Positions 16,181 to 23,405 of a stretch of 32,808 nucleotides of DNA are shown here, piece by piece. Origin of the DNA: Gallionella sp. Lineage in GTDB: Bacteria; Pseudomonadota; Gammaproteobacteria; Burkholderiales; Gallionellaceae. The DNA is taken from NCBI GenBank assembly GCA_023259035.1, contig JAHFRA010000026.1, forward strand, positions 3,362 to 36,169, read 5' to 3'. The notes beneath the pieces were generated by a model. It was not told where the DNA came from. It searched no databases and worked only from the letters and a program-made list of their open reading frames with translations. The translations under genes and the position numbers were made by a program. Every line of letters starts with the position of its first letter. Position 1 is the first letter of the stretch.

Positions 16181-16834
16181 TCATCCCTCATCGCTCTCTT
16201 TTTGGGTGGCTTCCTGGCGCTCTTGGCGTAATTCTTCCAAGCGCTGGATGAGGTTGGGCGGGCGCAGGTGAAAATGCGCTGTTATGCGCCGGCTGAACAG
16301 TCCCACATGGGCCGGTGCGATCAGTTCCGGGCAGGCGACATCGCACAGTTCGCACATGACGCATTCGAAGAAGGCCTCTCCCGCATCACGGAAGCGGCCT
16401 GCGGCAGCCAGCGCAACGCCGTTTTCGACGGTGATGCCTTTGGGGCAGGAGGTGTCACAGCCGTGGCAATGGCGGCAGCGCGATGCTTCGGGAAAAATAT
16501 CCTGAAAACGCGCGTGGATGTCCCACGCATTCTTGAAATCGCTGATCTCGTAATGATGGCGTGGCGCCGATGCGGGCGGCATGAACACTACCTCGATGCC
16601 GTTTTCGGCGAAAGTCTGGCAGGCGAGGCCCACCGTCACCTCCTTGCCGCGCCGCAGCATGACGCGGCAGGAACCGCACACACCCTCCATGCAGCCGACA
16701 CTGGTGATGCGCGGCACACCGGCGTGCCACGCCGCCTCGACCAGGGTCATGCCCGTGTCTGCCTTCACGGCAAGACCGTTGATGGTCAGTGTGATGCCCG
16801 GCTGCTGATCGATTTCATTCTCCGTTATTGCCAT
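16181..16834 (-). CDS. FrdB/SdhB-like iron-sulfur protein
   Basis: Electron-transfer subunit of 217 residues from the ATG (a GTG four codons earlier is also possible; neither has a good ribosome-binding site). The N-terminal ferredoxin-like domain holds a [2Fe-2S] site (C48, C53, C56 in CMEGVCGSC, and C72). The C-terminal alpha-helical part has two CxxCxxCxxxCP-type motifs (C120-C130 in CRHCHGCDTSCP and C158-C168 in CVMCELCDVACP), giving two [4Fe-4S] clusters. Classical SdhB has one each of 2Fe-2S, 4Fe-4S and 3Fe-4S, so the second full four-cysteine motif is a difference. It would carry electrons between the NuoF-like protein and the FrdA-like flavoprotein next door. No transmembrane segment. 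Confidence 0.86.
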   Translation of the reverse strand: MAITENEIDQQPGITLTINGLAVKADTGMTLVEAAWHAGVPRITSVGCMEGVCGSCRVMLRRGKEVTVGLACQTFAENGIEVVFMPPASAPRHHYEISDFKNAWDIHARFQDIFPEASRCRHCHGCDTSCPKGITVENGVALAAAGRFRDAGEAFFECVMCELCDVACPELIAPAHVGLFSRRITAHFHLRPPNLIQRLEELRQERQEATQKESDEG

Positions 16835-16854
16835 GGTAGTTATCACACATATGC

Positions 16855-16882
16855 CGTCATTCCCGCTTGCGCTGGAATGACG
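16855..16882. repeat. Dispersed palindromic repeat between korB and frdB-like genes
   Basis: Arms CGTCATTCC and GGAATGACG around CGCTTGCGCT. This resembles the widespread CGTCATTCCCGC family of repeats (from memory). It sits in the 121-base gap of the operon and is one of three palindromic insertions within it. Confidence 0.65.
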
Positions 16883-16955
16883 CAGGAGCTTTATTATTTG
16901 CCAAGTTTCATTCTGGATGATGCGGTGCGGTCTTCAATTATGCAAACAATAGCCG

Positions 16956-17852
16956 TTACGGGCGCGCGAGGTCGATGATCTTGCGCAAATCATAATCCTT
17001 GTGTCCGCCGACACGTTCCACCAGTTCGGCCATGCGCTGATCCAGGGTGGGGCGCTCGGTTTTGTACAGCAGACCGGAGGGTATGCGGCCTGCCTGTTTT
17101 GCCATATTGACCGCGTTCATGGCAGCATTCAAGTCACTTATGTCGTGATTGGCATCCATCTGGTCGCAGGCGGATTTGATTGCCTGTGCGGTGTCAATCT
17201 CGTTGAAAGACGGGCATTGTGAGAGCAGATTGATAAAGGCGAACCCCTTGTGCTCCATGCCCTCCTTGATCAGTTGCGATGCGAGTTTGACGTTGCCGGC
17301 AAATGCTTGAGCAACATAGCTGGCACCGTATGTCAGCATATACAGTACCGGATTCAGAGGTTCCTCCACACCGCCATAAGGGGTGGTGGTGGTCTTCATT
17401 TCCTGCCGGGAAGTGGGCGAGTACTGGCCCTTGGTCAAACCGTAAATATGGTTGTCCATCAGGATGTAAGTCATGTTGATGTTCTTGCGCGCCAGATGCG
17501 GCATATGTCCGCCACCGATGGAAAAGCCGTCGCCATCGCCGCCGGTAACCACCACGGCGAGATCGGGGCGAGCCAACTGGACGCCGGTTGCAACCGGACC
17601 GGCGCGGCCATGCAGGGTATGCATCTTGTAGGAGTTGACGAAGTAGGGCAGACGCGAGGAGCAGCCGATCCCGGAAATGCTCACCAGGAAATTCGGATCG
17701 ACGCCGATTTCGGAAAGCGCGCGCAGCAGTCCTGTCAGTATGCCGTGGTGGCCGCAGCCGGCACACCAGAACGAGGGCGTGTCGGTCTTGTAATCCTTGG
17801 GTTTGAGATCGACCTGATGCAAGTGCATTTGTGGGTGAAGGATCGCATTCAT
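16956..17852 (-). CDS. korB: 2-oxoglutarate:ferredoxin oxidoreductase, beta subunit
   Basis: Thiamine-diphosphate and [4Fe-4S] subunit of a 2-oxoacid:ferredoxin oxidoreductase, 298 residues. TPP/Mg-binding motif GGDGDGFSIGGGH at about 104-116 with DNHIYGLTKGQ at 133-143; cluster cysteines C30 and C33 (WCAGCGHHG), C64 (GIGCSSR) and the distal LLSQCPSFN. The reaction is 2-oxoglutarate + CoA + oxidised ferredoxin to succinyl-CoA + CO2 + reduced ferredoxin, reversible. The start ATG overlaps the korA stop by four bases (ATGA), so the subunits are translationally coupled. A longer frame starting inside korA has no ribosome-binding support. Substrate choice (2-oxoglutarate rather than pyruvate) follows from subunit type and is likely but not proven. 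Confidence 0.93.
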   Translation of the reverse strand: MNAILHPQMHLHQVDLKPKDYKTDTPSFWCAGCGHHGILTGLLRALSEIGVDPNFLVSISGIGCSSRLPYFVNSYKMHTLHGRAGPVATGVQLARPDLAVVVTGGDGDGFSIGGGHMPHLARKNINMTYILMDNHIYGLTKGQYSPTSRQEMKTTTTPYGGVEEPLNPVLYMLTYGASYVAQAFAGNVKLASQLIKEGMEHKGFAFINLLSQCPSFNEIDTAQAIKSACDQMDANHDISDLNAAMNAVNMAKQAGRIPSGLLYKTERPTLDQRMAELVERVGGHKDYDLRKIIDLARP

Positions 17853-19609
17853 GCCATTATCTCCCTGACTCTCTCCTTGACTTTGCTGACTATCATCTCG
17901 GGCGTGAAAGGCATACCGCCGCATATAGTGTACGACTCGGGGCGCAACGAGGTTTCCGCGCGCACGAAGTGGGCCAGTTGACCCTGGAAGTTAACCTCGG
18001 GCAGCAGGAGCCGCCGGCACGATGCACCAAAGGCTTCGAACTGTTGCACAGGCAGAGGATGCAGCAGCTTGGGATAAAAGCCCTTGACCCGGTAGCCCTC
18101 GGCGCGCAGACGTTGCAAGGCTTCGCGCACCACGCCGATGGTGCTGCCCCAGGCAATTACGCCCATATCCGCAAGATCGGCGCGCTGTGCTGTGCCGGCG
18201 CTTTCCACAGCATCCACTTCCACCGGATCGACGTCATTGACCACGCCGTTGAGTTTGCGGAAACGCTTGCTCAGCATCGCCTCGTGATTGACCGATGTGT
18301 AGCTGGGCAGGCCGGCTTCGTTATGTTCGAGGCCGGTGGCAATGTGCATTCCGCCGGGTGTGCCCGGATCGGCCATCGGCGAAATACCGTCCTCGGTCTG
18401 CGCGTAGCGCCGGTATTCGCCTTCGCCATTCCAGCGCTTGCGCTCCACAACGGTGTAATTGTCCGGGTTTGGATAAGGCACGTTCTGCGTCGAAAATGCC
18501 AGCGAGCCATCGGAAAGCAGCAGCACGGGACACTGATATTTTTCGGCAAGGTTAAATGCCACCACCGTCAGGTTGATGCAGTCCCGAATGCTTTCCACGG
18601 ATAGCACGATGCGTCCGGCATCGCCGTGAGAGCCATGTACCGCCAAAAACAGATCTGACTGTTCATGCTTGGTCGGCAAGCCGGTGGATGGCCCGCCACG
18701 CTGGACGTCAACGATTACACAGGGCAGTTCGCTCATAACCGCCATGCCCAGCATTTCGCTCATCAGCGACAAACCCGGCCCGGAAGTGGAGGTCATCGCC
18801 TTCTTGCCCGCGTAGGACGCGCCAACCACTTGGGAGATGGCAGCGATTTCGTCCTCGGCCTGGATCAAGGTGCCGCCGCGTTTAGGTAAATGTTTGGCCA
18901 CATAGATTGCGATTTCGGTCGCCGGGGTGATTGGGTAAGCGGCAAAGAAATCCAATCCGGCGATCAGCGCGCCGAGACCGATGGCGTTGTTGCCCGACAT
19001 CACCACGACATCGCGCTTGGCCTTGGGTGTACCGATAGTCCACGGATCGGTTTTATCCAATGCCGCAGCCAGTTCGCGGCCGCGCTCAAATGCGGCCAGG
19101 TTGCCCTGGATCACGTCTTCGCCACGGCGCGCAAACTTGGTGGCGATCACTTCGCGCAAAGCCTCCACGGGGATATTGAACAGCACAGACATCGCTCCCA
19201 TCGCCACCATGTTTTTGGCGCGCGGGTTGTTCATGCCTTTTGCCGTATGGGTCATCGGGATGGGATAAGCGTATACGCCGTACGGAATGTCGGGAGTGAA
19301 GTCGCCCGGGCTGTCGTAAACGACGGTGGTGCCCGGCCTGAGGCGAGGGAGGTTCATGTTGTAGGCTTCGCCGTTGAAGGCGCAAAGGACATCGAAAGTG
19401 TCCCCTTGGTTGTACAACTGTTCGGTGCTGGCGCGCACCTGATACATGGCGTACCCACCCTTTATTTCGGCGGGGAAAGTTTTGAAAGTGTAAACGTCGA
19501 GCCCGGCGCGAGCGCAAGCCTGAGTAATGAAATCGCCCACTGAGATAACGCCTTCGCCGCCTTCGCCACCGATGCGGATGATCAGGTCGTTCTTGGTTGT
19601 TCGTTGCAT
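17849..19609 (-). CDS. korA: 2-oxoglutarate:ferredoxin oxidoreductase, fused gamma-alpha subunit
   Basis: 586 residues. Residues 1 to about 185 are the gamma domain (IRIGGEGGEGVISVG at 11-25, and TFPAEIKGGYAMYQVR at 44-59). From about 198 is the alpha (PP-type) domain, with YPITPATEI at 225-233, QAEDEIAAISQVVGASYAG and TSTSGPGLSLMSE from about 273; a transketolase-C-like domain ends the protein. Together with KorB it makes a CoA-dependent 2-oxoacid:ferredoxin oxidoreductase. No ferredoxin-domain subunit is encoded nearby, so a free ferredoxin must serve. AAGGA lies seven bases before the ATG. It is the first gene of the seven-gene run, and a TATAAT lies about 80 bases upstream. Confidence 0.94.
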   Translation of the reverse strand: MQRTTKNDLIIRIGGEGGEGVISVGDFITQACARAGLDVYTFKTFPAEIKGGYAMYQVRASTEQLYNQGDTFDVLCAFNGEAYNMNLPRLRPGTTVVYDSPGDFTPDIPYGVYAYPIPMTHTAKGMNNPRAKNMVAMGAMSVLFNIPVEALREVIATKFARRGEDVIQGNLAAFERGRELAAALDKTDPWTIGTPKAKRDVVVMSGNNAIGLGALIAGLDFFAAYPITPATEIAIYVAKHLPKRGGTLIQAEDEIAAISQVVGASYAGKKAMTSTSGPGLSLMSEMLGMAVMSELPCVIVDVQRGGPSTGLPTKHEQSDLFLAVHGSHGDAGRIVLSVESIRDCINLTVVAFNLAEKYQCPVLLLSDGSLAFSTQNVPYPNPDNYTVVERKRWNGEGEYRRYAQTEDGISPMADPGTPGGMHIATGLEHNEAGLPSYTSVNHEAMLSKRFRKLNGVVNDVDPVEVDAVESAGTAQRADLADMGVIAWGSTIGVVREALQRLRAEGYRVKGFYPKLLHPLPVQQFEAFGASCRRLLLPEVNFQGQLAHFVRAETSLRPESYTICGGMPFTPEMIVSKVKERVREIMA

Positions 19610-19689
19610 CTGCGAGTCCTTTTTTGCCCGGTATCTGAGGGAAACACCTCGTCCACAGGATGATTCCTGATGGTTGCAGGAGTGGGGTG

Positions 19690-19695
19690 ATTATA
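19690..19695 (-). promoter_or_regulatory. Candidate -10 box of the kor operon promoter
   Basis: A perfect TATAAT on the minus strand about 80 bases before the korA ATG. No good -35 hexamer is found at 16-18 bases, so an activator may be needed, or the match may be chance. Confidence 0.35.
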
Positions 19696-19756
19696 CTGAG
19701 AAAAATAGCTAAAGCCGTGTAAATAGTCGGCTCTGCAAAATTCGTTTCCCGTTCAA

Positions 19757-19772
19757 GCGTTGCGCGCAACGC
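19757..19772. promoter_or_regulatory. Perfect 16-bp palindrome upstream of the kor operon
   Basis: GCGTTGCGCGCAACGC reads the same on both strands and sits about 60 bases upstream of the TATAAT before korA. It could bind a dimeric regulator. It also borders the scrambled Rhs fragment, so it may belong to that region. Confidence 0.3.
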
Positions 19773-19796
19773 GCTTCCATATTTGTGTTCTGGCAT

Positions 19797-20057
19797 TCAT
19801 ACGGTGCAGGCGGTCGGGGTGATCGAGGTGAAGCTCACCGGCAGGCCCGAGGATGCGCTGGCGTTGAGGGTGAAGGGCGGGTCGGCGGGGGGTGTCGGGC
19901 AGCGCGGCAAAGGTGATGATCTGGTTGGTTGCGTTGCCGCCAGTGAGGTGGCGCTCGCCGTGAGGGTAAACGGCGCATCACCCATCTTCCTGTCCGGCAG
20001 CGCGCCAAACGCGATGCTCTGGCTGGCCGGATCGACCGCGAACGATTGCGCCACCTG
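19797..20057 (-). pseudogene. Scrambled fragment of the Rhs Ig-like repeats
   Basis: Read on the minus strand, the segment starts as the sixth repeat of the large Rhs-type gene (VAQSFAVDPASQSIAFGALP), then switches to the junction before its first repeat (GGNATNQ-type, followed by PADPPFTL and SGLPVSFTSITPTAC). The middle is in a shifted frame, and the frame stops just after TACTV. There is no start, no Rhs core and no toxin tip. It is a deletion/recombination product between non-adjacent repeats. Its first 89 bases (20057-19969) are nearly identical to two other places in the locus. Confidence 0.8.
19969..20057. repeat. 89-bp repeat, copy 1 of 3
   Basis: Nearly identical to 21729-21817 and 24696-24784 (one or two differences). 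It encodes, on the minus strand, the junction between two Ig-like repeats. It ends exactly where the XRE regulator sequence begins. Confidence 0.9.
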
Positions 20058-20339
20058 ACACAAGTACAACTTGCGGAAACGCTCGGGCTATCTCAGTCGG
20101 CGATGACCGCCTACGAATTGGGGCAGCGGCGCGTGCCAGCATCCATGCTGCCAACCCTGGCCGAGATTTTTAAGGTGCCGGTGGATGAGTTGCTGGGGAA
20201 GCCCGCTAACGCGCGCACCGGCAAGCGCGGGCCGGCATCGAAACTGCAGCAGCATATGGAACGCATCAGCCAGTTGCCGAAACCCCGGCAACGTGTCGTG
20301 ATGGAGGTGCTGGAGAGTATGCTGGCTCAGAACAGATAG
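20046..20339 (+). pseudogene. XRE-family transcriptional regulator lacking its N-terminus
   Basis: Cro/C1-type helix-turn-helix: LTQVQLAETLGLSQSAMTAY, ELGQRRVPASMLPTLAEIF and VPVDELLG. The tail is KRGPASKLQQHMERISQLPK and a short helix. Full members begin about 10-20 residues earlier with a first helix (typically xLRxxRGLTQ). Here everything before TQVQ is replaced by the Rhs repeat fragment: the only start, a TTG at 20046, contributes four codons from that fragment. It is therefore probably a 5'-truncated relic, though most of the HTH remains and low-level function is conceivable. A strong terminator follows. Confidence 0.75.
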
Positions 20340-20350
20340 CCGGTAAAACA

Positions 20351-20378
20351 AAGGGCCGCGTCAGCGGCCCTTCTTCTT
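20351..20378 (+). terminator. Rho-independent terminator after the XRE gene
   Basis: AAGGGCCGC (20351-20359) and GCGGCCCTT (20364-20372) form a perfect GC-rich stem with a GTCA loop, followed by CTTCTT. Confidence 0.85.
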
Positions 20379-20384
20379 AGCAGC

Positions 20385-20401
20385 TACCCGCGCAGCGGGT
20401 A
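20385..20401. repeat. Short GC palindrome downstream of the first immunity gene
   Basis: TACCCGC and GCGGGTA around GCA. It lies 68 bases past the minus-strand membrane-protein gene and could help end its transcript, but no U-tract follows. Confidence 0.4.
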
Positions 20402-20468
20402 TGGGGGAGTTATCTCTTTTTAGAACTACTCAATGCGGATCAGTCGAACCCGCCCCCATTGATTTTGA

Positions 20469-20747
20469 TCAGAACTTGAAACGCACAGCGATCAACCAAA
20501 CCAATACCGCTTGAATTCCCCCGAGCACGGTCACAATTGACAACATAGCAAACGGACTATTTAGAATCCACGGCACCCACTCAACTATCCTCTCAACCAA
20601 GAGCGACGATGGCAGGGTTACAACCTCCAAAGCAATTGCGGGTAGTAGATGCTCCCTTGTCGAATTCTCATAAAAAAAGTATGTACTCCATGCCCACAAT
20701 GCAACCCCACCCAACGCAAGTGAATATATCGCCGCAACAATCTTCAT
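20469..20747 (-). CDS. Small membrane protein, candidate immunity protein for the longer Rhs toxin
   Basis: 92 residues, family not recognised. Hydrophobic segments at about 3-22 (VAAIYSLALGGVALWAW), about 36-52, and about 66-89 (FAMLSIVTVLGGIQAVLVWLI) indicate two or three inner-membrane helices. It starts 26 bases after the stop of the Rhs-type gene on the same strand, with a GGAAAG element before the ATG. Small unique genes directly behind an Rhs tip are usually the cognate immunity genes; this role is inferred from position. A membrane-bound immunity protein would fit a toxin acting in the periplasm or on the membrane. Confidence 0.65.
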   Translation of the reverse strand: MKIVAAIYSLALGGVALWAWSTYFFYENSTREHLLPAIALEVVTLPSSLLVERIVEWVPWILNSPFAMLSIVTVLGGIQAVLVWLIAVRFKF

Positions 20748-20773
20748 GATCAGACATCTTTCCGAATATGCCC

Positions 20774-23317
20774 CTAAGGACGTCGTGTACCTATTCCAGG
20801 AGTTGCCTGCAATCCGTTCGCAAAGAAACCGGGCATAAGTGTTCCGGTTGTGATTGTATTGAGCTCAACCCCACCCGCCTTCAATGCCCTTGAAGCTGCA
20901 ATTGAGCACTGGGTATAGTCATTTGAAGGGTTCCATGACCATAGCTTCAAACCGCGCTCCCGTGCTGCTGCCGCATCAAACGCCTTGTCATTAGGAACAT
21001 TAATCCGCCAAATTTCGGAGGTAGCACGGCTTTCTGCGGTCATCGTATCTGCGAAGGATTTTGTTTCGTTCGGCCCCAACGGATACCCATTGCTGGGAAA
21101 TTGACTAAGTATCACCTGCGTGGAGTTCGCCTCAGTAACCATCACATGCCCGACACTCGATCCCTCAGCACGCCATATGTACACGTCAACGTCACGCAAC
21201 CCATATGGATCAACATAACTCAGCGGATTCCCTCTCACGTAGGTGTACGTGTTAATGCCGCCTGCCAAGCCGATCAAATCTGATTCGAGATAACGTCCAG
21301 TAGCTGGATCGAGATTGCGATTGACGTTGTAGAACGTATTCGTTTCCTTATCCGCATACTGCCCCGCGAACCGTAGCGGGAAGGTGAACGCACCCTGCCC
21401 TGACGGATTTTCGTTCGGCACGTTGTTGCCAAACGGGTCGGTGTTCTGCCACTCCCAAACTTTATTTCCCGCCGCATCCGTGATGACTCTCGGCGTGTCC
21501 AGATGATCGCTGTGGATATAGTACACCTGAACCCCCGCCGGGCTGACCGCGAACGATTGCGTCACCTGCGCCGCCGCGCCGTAACGGCTGTCCCCTGCCT
21601 GATCCGCCTGGATCGTACAGGTTCCTGTCGCTGCCAGCGTGACCGTCAAGTTGGCCACCGCGCATACCGCCGCTGTCGCTGACGTGAAGCTCACCGCCAG
21701 GTTCGAGGTGGCGGTGGCGCTGATGTTGAACGGCGCATCGCCCATCTTCCTGTCCGGCAGCGCGCCAAACGCGATGCTCTGGCTGACCGGATCGACCGCG
21801 AACGATTGCGCCACCTGCGGTGCGGCGCTGATGTTGATGTCGCCCGCCTGATCGGCCAGGATCGTGCAGATTCCCGTTGCAACCAGCGTGACCGCAGTGT
21901 TGGCGACCGTGCATACGGTTGGGGTGCCGGAACTGAAACTTACGGCGAGGTTTGATGTGGCGCTCGCGCTGATGTTGAACGGCGCATCGCCCAGCGTCCT
22001 GCCCGGTAATCCGTTGAACGTGATGCTCTGCCCAAGCTGTTCGATCACCACGCTGGCCGTGACCTGCGGCGCGGCGCTGTAGTTGGCGTCGCCCGCCTGG
22101 TCGGCGCTCAACGTGCACAGGCCCGCGCCCCGGACGGTGGCGGTGCTGTTGGTGACGGTGCAGGTGGTTGGGGTGGCGGAGGCGAAGATGACCCCGTTGC
22201 CCGATGCGCCGCCGGTGGCGGTCAGGGCGAAGGTTTGGCCCGGGCTGTAGGTGACAGGGGTCGGCGGCGCGAAGTCGGTGATGGCTTGCGTGCCCTGCGT
22301 GACTTCGAACGTTCGTGTGACTTGCGGTGCGGGGCCGGTGCCGCCGTTGCCGGGTTGATCGGCGGCGAGGGTGCAGGTGCCGGTTGTGACGAGAGTGACG
22401 TTGCTGTCGGCCACGGTGCAGACGGCGGGGGTGATCGAGGTAAAGCTGACCGTCAATCTCGAGGACGCGCTGGCGCTGATGCCGAACACCGCTTCGCTGA
22501 GTTTTCTGGTGGGGAGCGCGGGGAAGGCGATGGTCTGGCTGTTGGCGTTGATGATGACCGTGGCGTTCGCTTGCGGTGCGGCGCTGTAGCTGGCGTTGCC
22601 CGCCTGGTTGGCGGTGAGGGTGCAGGTTCCGGCGCTGACGGCGCTCATCAGGCTGTTGGCTGCGGTGCATACGCCGGGTGTGGTGGAAGCATAGATGATG
22701 GGGTTGCCCGAGGCGCCGCCGGTGGCGCCGAGCACGACGATCAGGCCGGTGCTGTAGGTCAGCGGCGTGGCCGGTGCAAAGCCGGTGATGGCCTGGGTGC
22801 CGGGCGCAACCGCGAACGAGCGCGTCACTTGCTGGGCGGCGTTGACGCCGCTGTTGCCGGGCTGGTTGGCGGCGATGGTGCAGGTGCCCACCGCAACGAG
22901 GGTGACGGTGCTGCCGGTCACGGCGCAGGCGGTCGGGGTGATCGAGGTGAAGCTCACCGGCAGGCCCGATGACGCGCTGGCGCTGAGGGTGAAGGGCGGG
23001 TCGGCGGGGGTCTTGTCGGGCAGTGCGCCGAAGGCGATGGTCTGGTTGGTTGCGTTGCCGCCGGTGAGGCCGGTGACGTAGGCCGGGGTGGTGCGGGAGG
23101 CGGTGGTGCCGTCGCCCAGTTGGCCTGCGCTGTTGCTGCCCCAGCACAGCAGCGCGCTGTTCTTGGTCAGGGCGCAGTAATAGCCGTTGCCTGTGCCGAT
23201 TTCATTGACGCCGGTGAGCCCGGCGATGGCTTGCGGGATCGTGGATGTATTGTTGGCGCCCCAGCACTGGGCGATGGCTTCGGGCAGGAGATCAGATATT
23301 CTGGGCGGGGCGCACAT
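20774..23317 (-). CDS. Rhs-type polymorphic toxin with RCC1 stub, six Ig-like repeats and a C-terminal toxin domain
   Basis: 847 residues. 1-85 is an RCC1-like stub (CWGANN, then CALTKNSALLCWGSNSAGQLGDG). From about 92 to 592 there are six repeats of about 84 residues, each with a TIAFGALP-type start, PF-ISASA, VCTV and GTCT-ADQAG blocks. 598-707 is the Rhs-associated core (YYIHSDHLDTPR, RFAGQYADKETN, NRNLDPATGRYLESDLIGL, NTYTYVRGNPLSYVDPYGL). The tip, 708-847, is the variable toxin domain: H724 in SSVGHVMVTE and C804 in YTQCSIAASRALKAGG stand in the H-then-C order of permuted papain-like (LRAT/NlpC-type) folds, which is inference. No signal peptide; the RCC1 part begins abruptly, so the 5' end is probably lost. 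A candidate immunity gene follows. Confidence 0.85.
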   Translation of the reverse strand: MCAPPRISDLLPEAIAQCWGANNTSTIPQAIAGLTGVNEIGTGNGYYCALTKNSALLCWGSNSAGQLGDGTTASRTTPAYVTGLTGGNATNQTIAFGALPDKTPADPPFTLSASASSGLPVSFTSITPTACAVTGSTVTLVAVGTCTIAANQPGNSGVNAAQQVTRSFAVAPGTQAITGFAPATPLTYSTGLIVVLGATGGASGNPIIYASTTPGVCTAANSLMSAVSAGTCTLTANQAGNASYSAAPQANATVIINANSQTIAFPALPTRKLSEAVFGISASASSRLTVSFTSITPAVCTVADSNVTLVTTGTCTLAADQPGNGGTGPAPQVTRTFEVTQGTQAITDFAPPTPVTYSPGQTFALTATGGASGNGVIFASATPTTCTVTNSTATVRGAGLCTLSADQAGDANYSAAPQVTASVVIEQLGQSITFNGLPGRTLGDAPFNISASATSNLAVSFSSGTPTVCTVANTAVTLVATGICTILADQAGDINISAAPQVAQSFAVDPVSQSIAFGALPDRKMGDAPFNISATATSNLAVSFTSATAAVCAVANLTVTLAATGTCTIQADQAGDSRYGAAAQVTQSFAVSPAGVQVYYIHSDHLDTPRVITDAAGNKVWEWQNTDPFGNNVPNENPSGQGAFTFPLRFAGQYADKETNTFYNVNRNLDPATGRYLESDLIGLAGGINTYTYVRGNPLSYVDPYGLRDVDVYIWRAEGSSVGHVMVTEANSTQVILSQFPSNGYPLGPNETKSFADTMTAESRATSEIWRINVPNDKAFDAAAARERGLKLWSWNPSNDYTQCSIAASRALKAGGVELNTITTGTLMPGFFANGLQATPGIGTRRP
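21729..21817. repeat. 89-bp repeat, copy 2 of 3
   Basis: Lies at the repeat 5/6 junction of the longer Rhs gene. Similarity to the 24.5-24.8 kb region extends well past this core over about 300 bases. Confidence 0.9.
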
Positions 23318-23405
23318 GGGTTTGAGTTGTTTTTATTTCCGTTCAAATTTCAATCGAGTACGACCCTATTGATTTTTATGATAAGGGGTAATCGGGCTAC
23401 GTTAC

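Noticed and set aside
21462..23147. A 561-codon frame inside the Rhs gene in another phase, rich in R, H and Q
   Set aside because: Arises from the repeated GC-rich Ig-like units read out of frame. It repeats with the same period and has no protein-like features.
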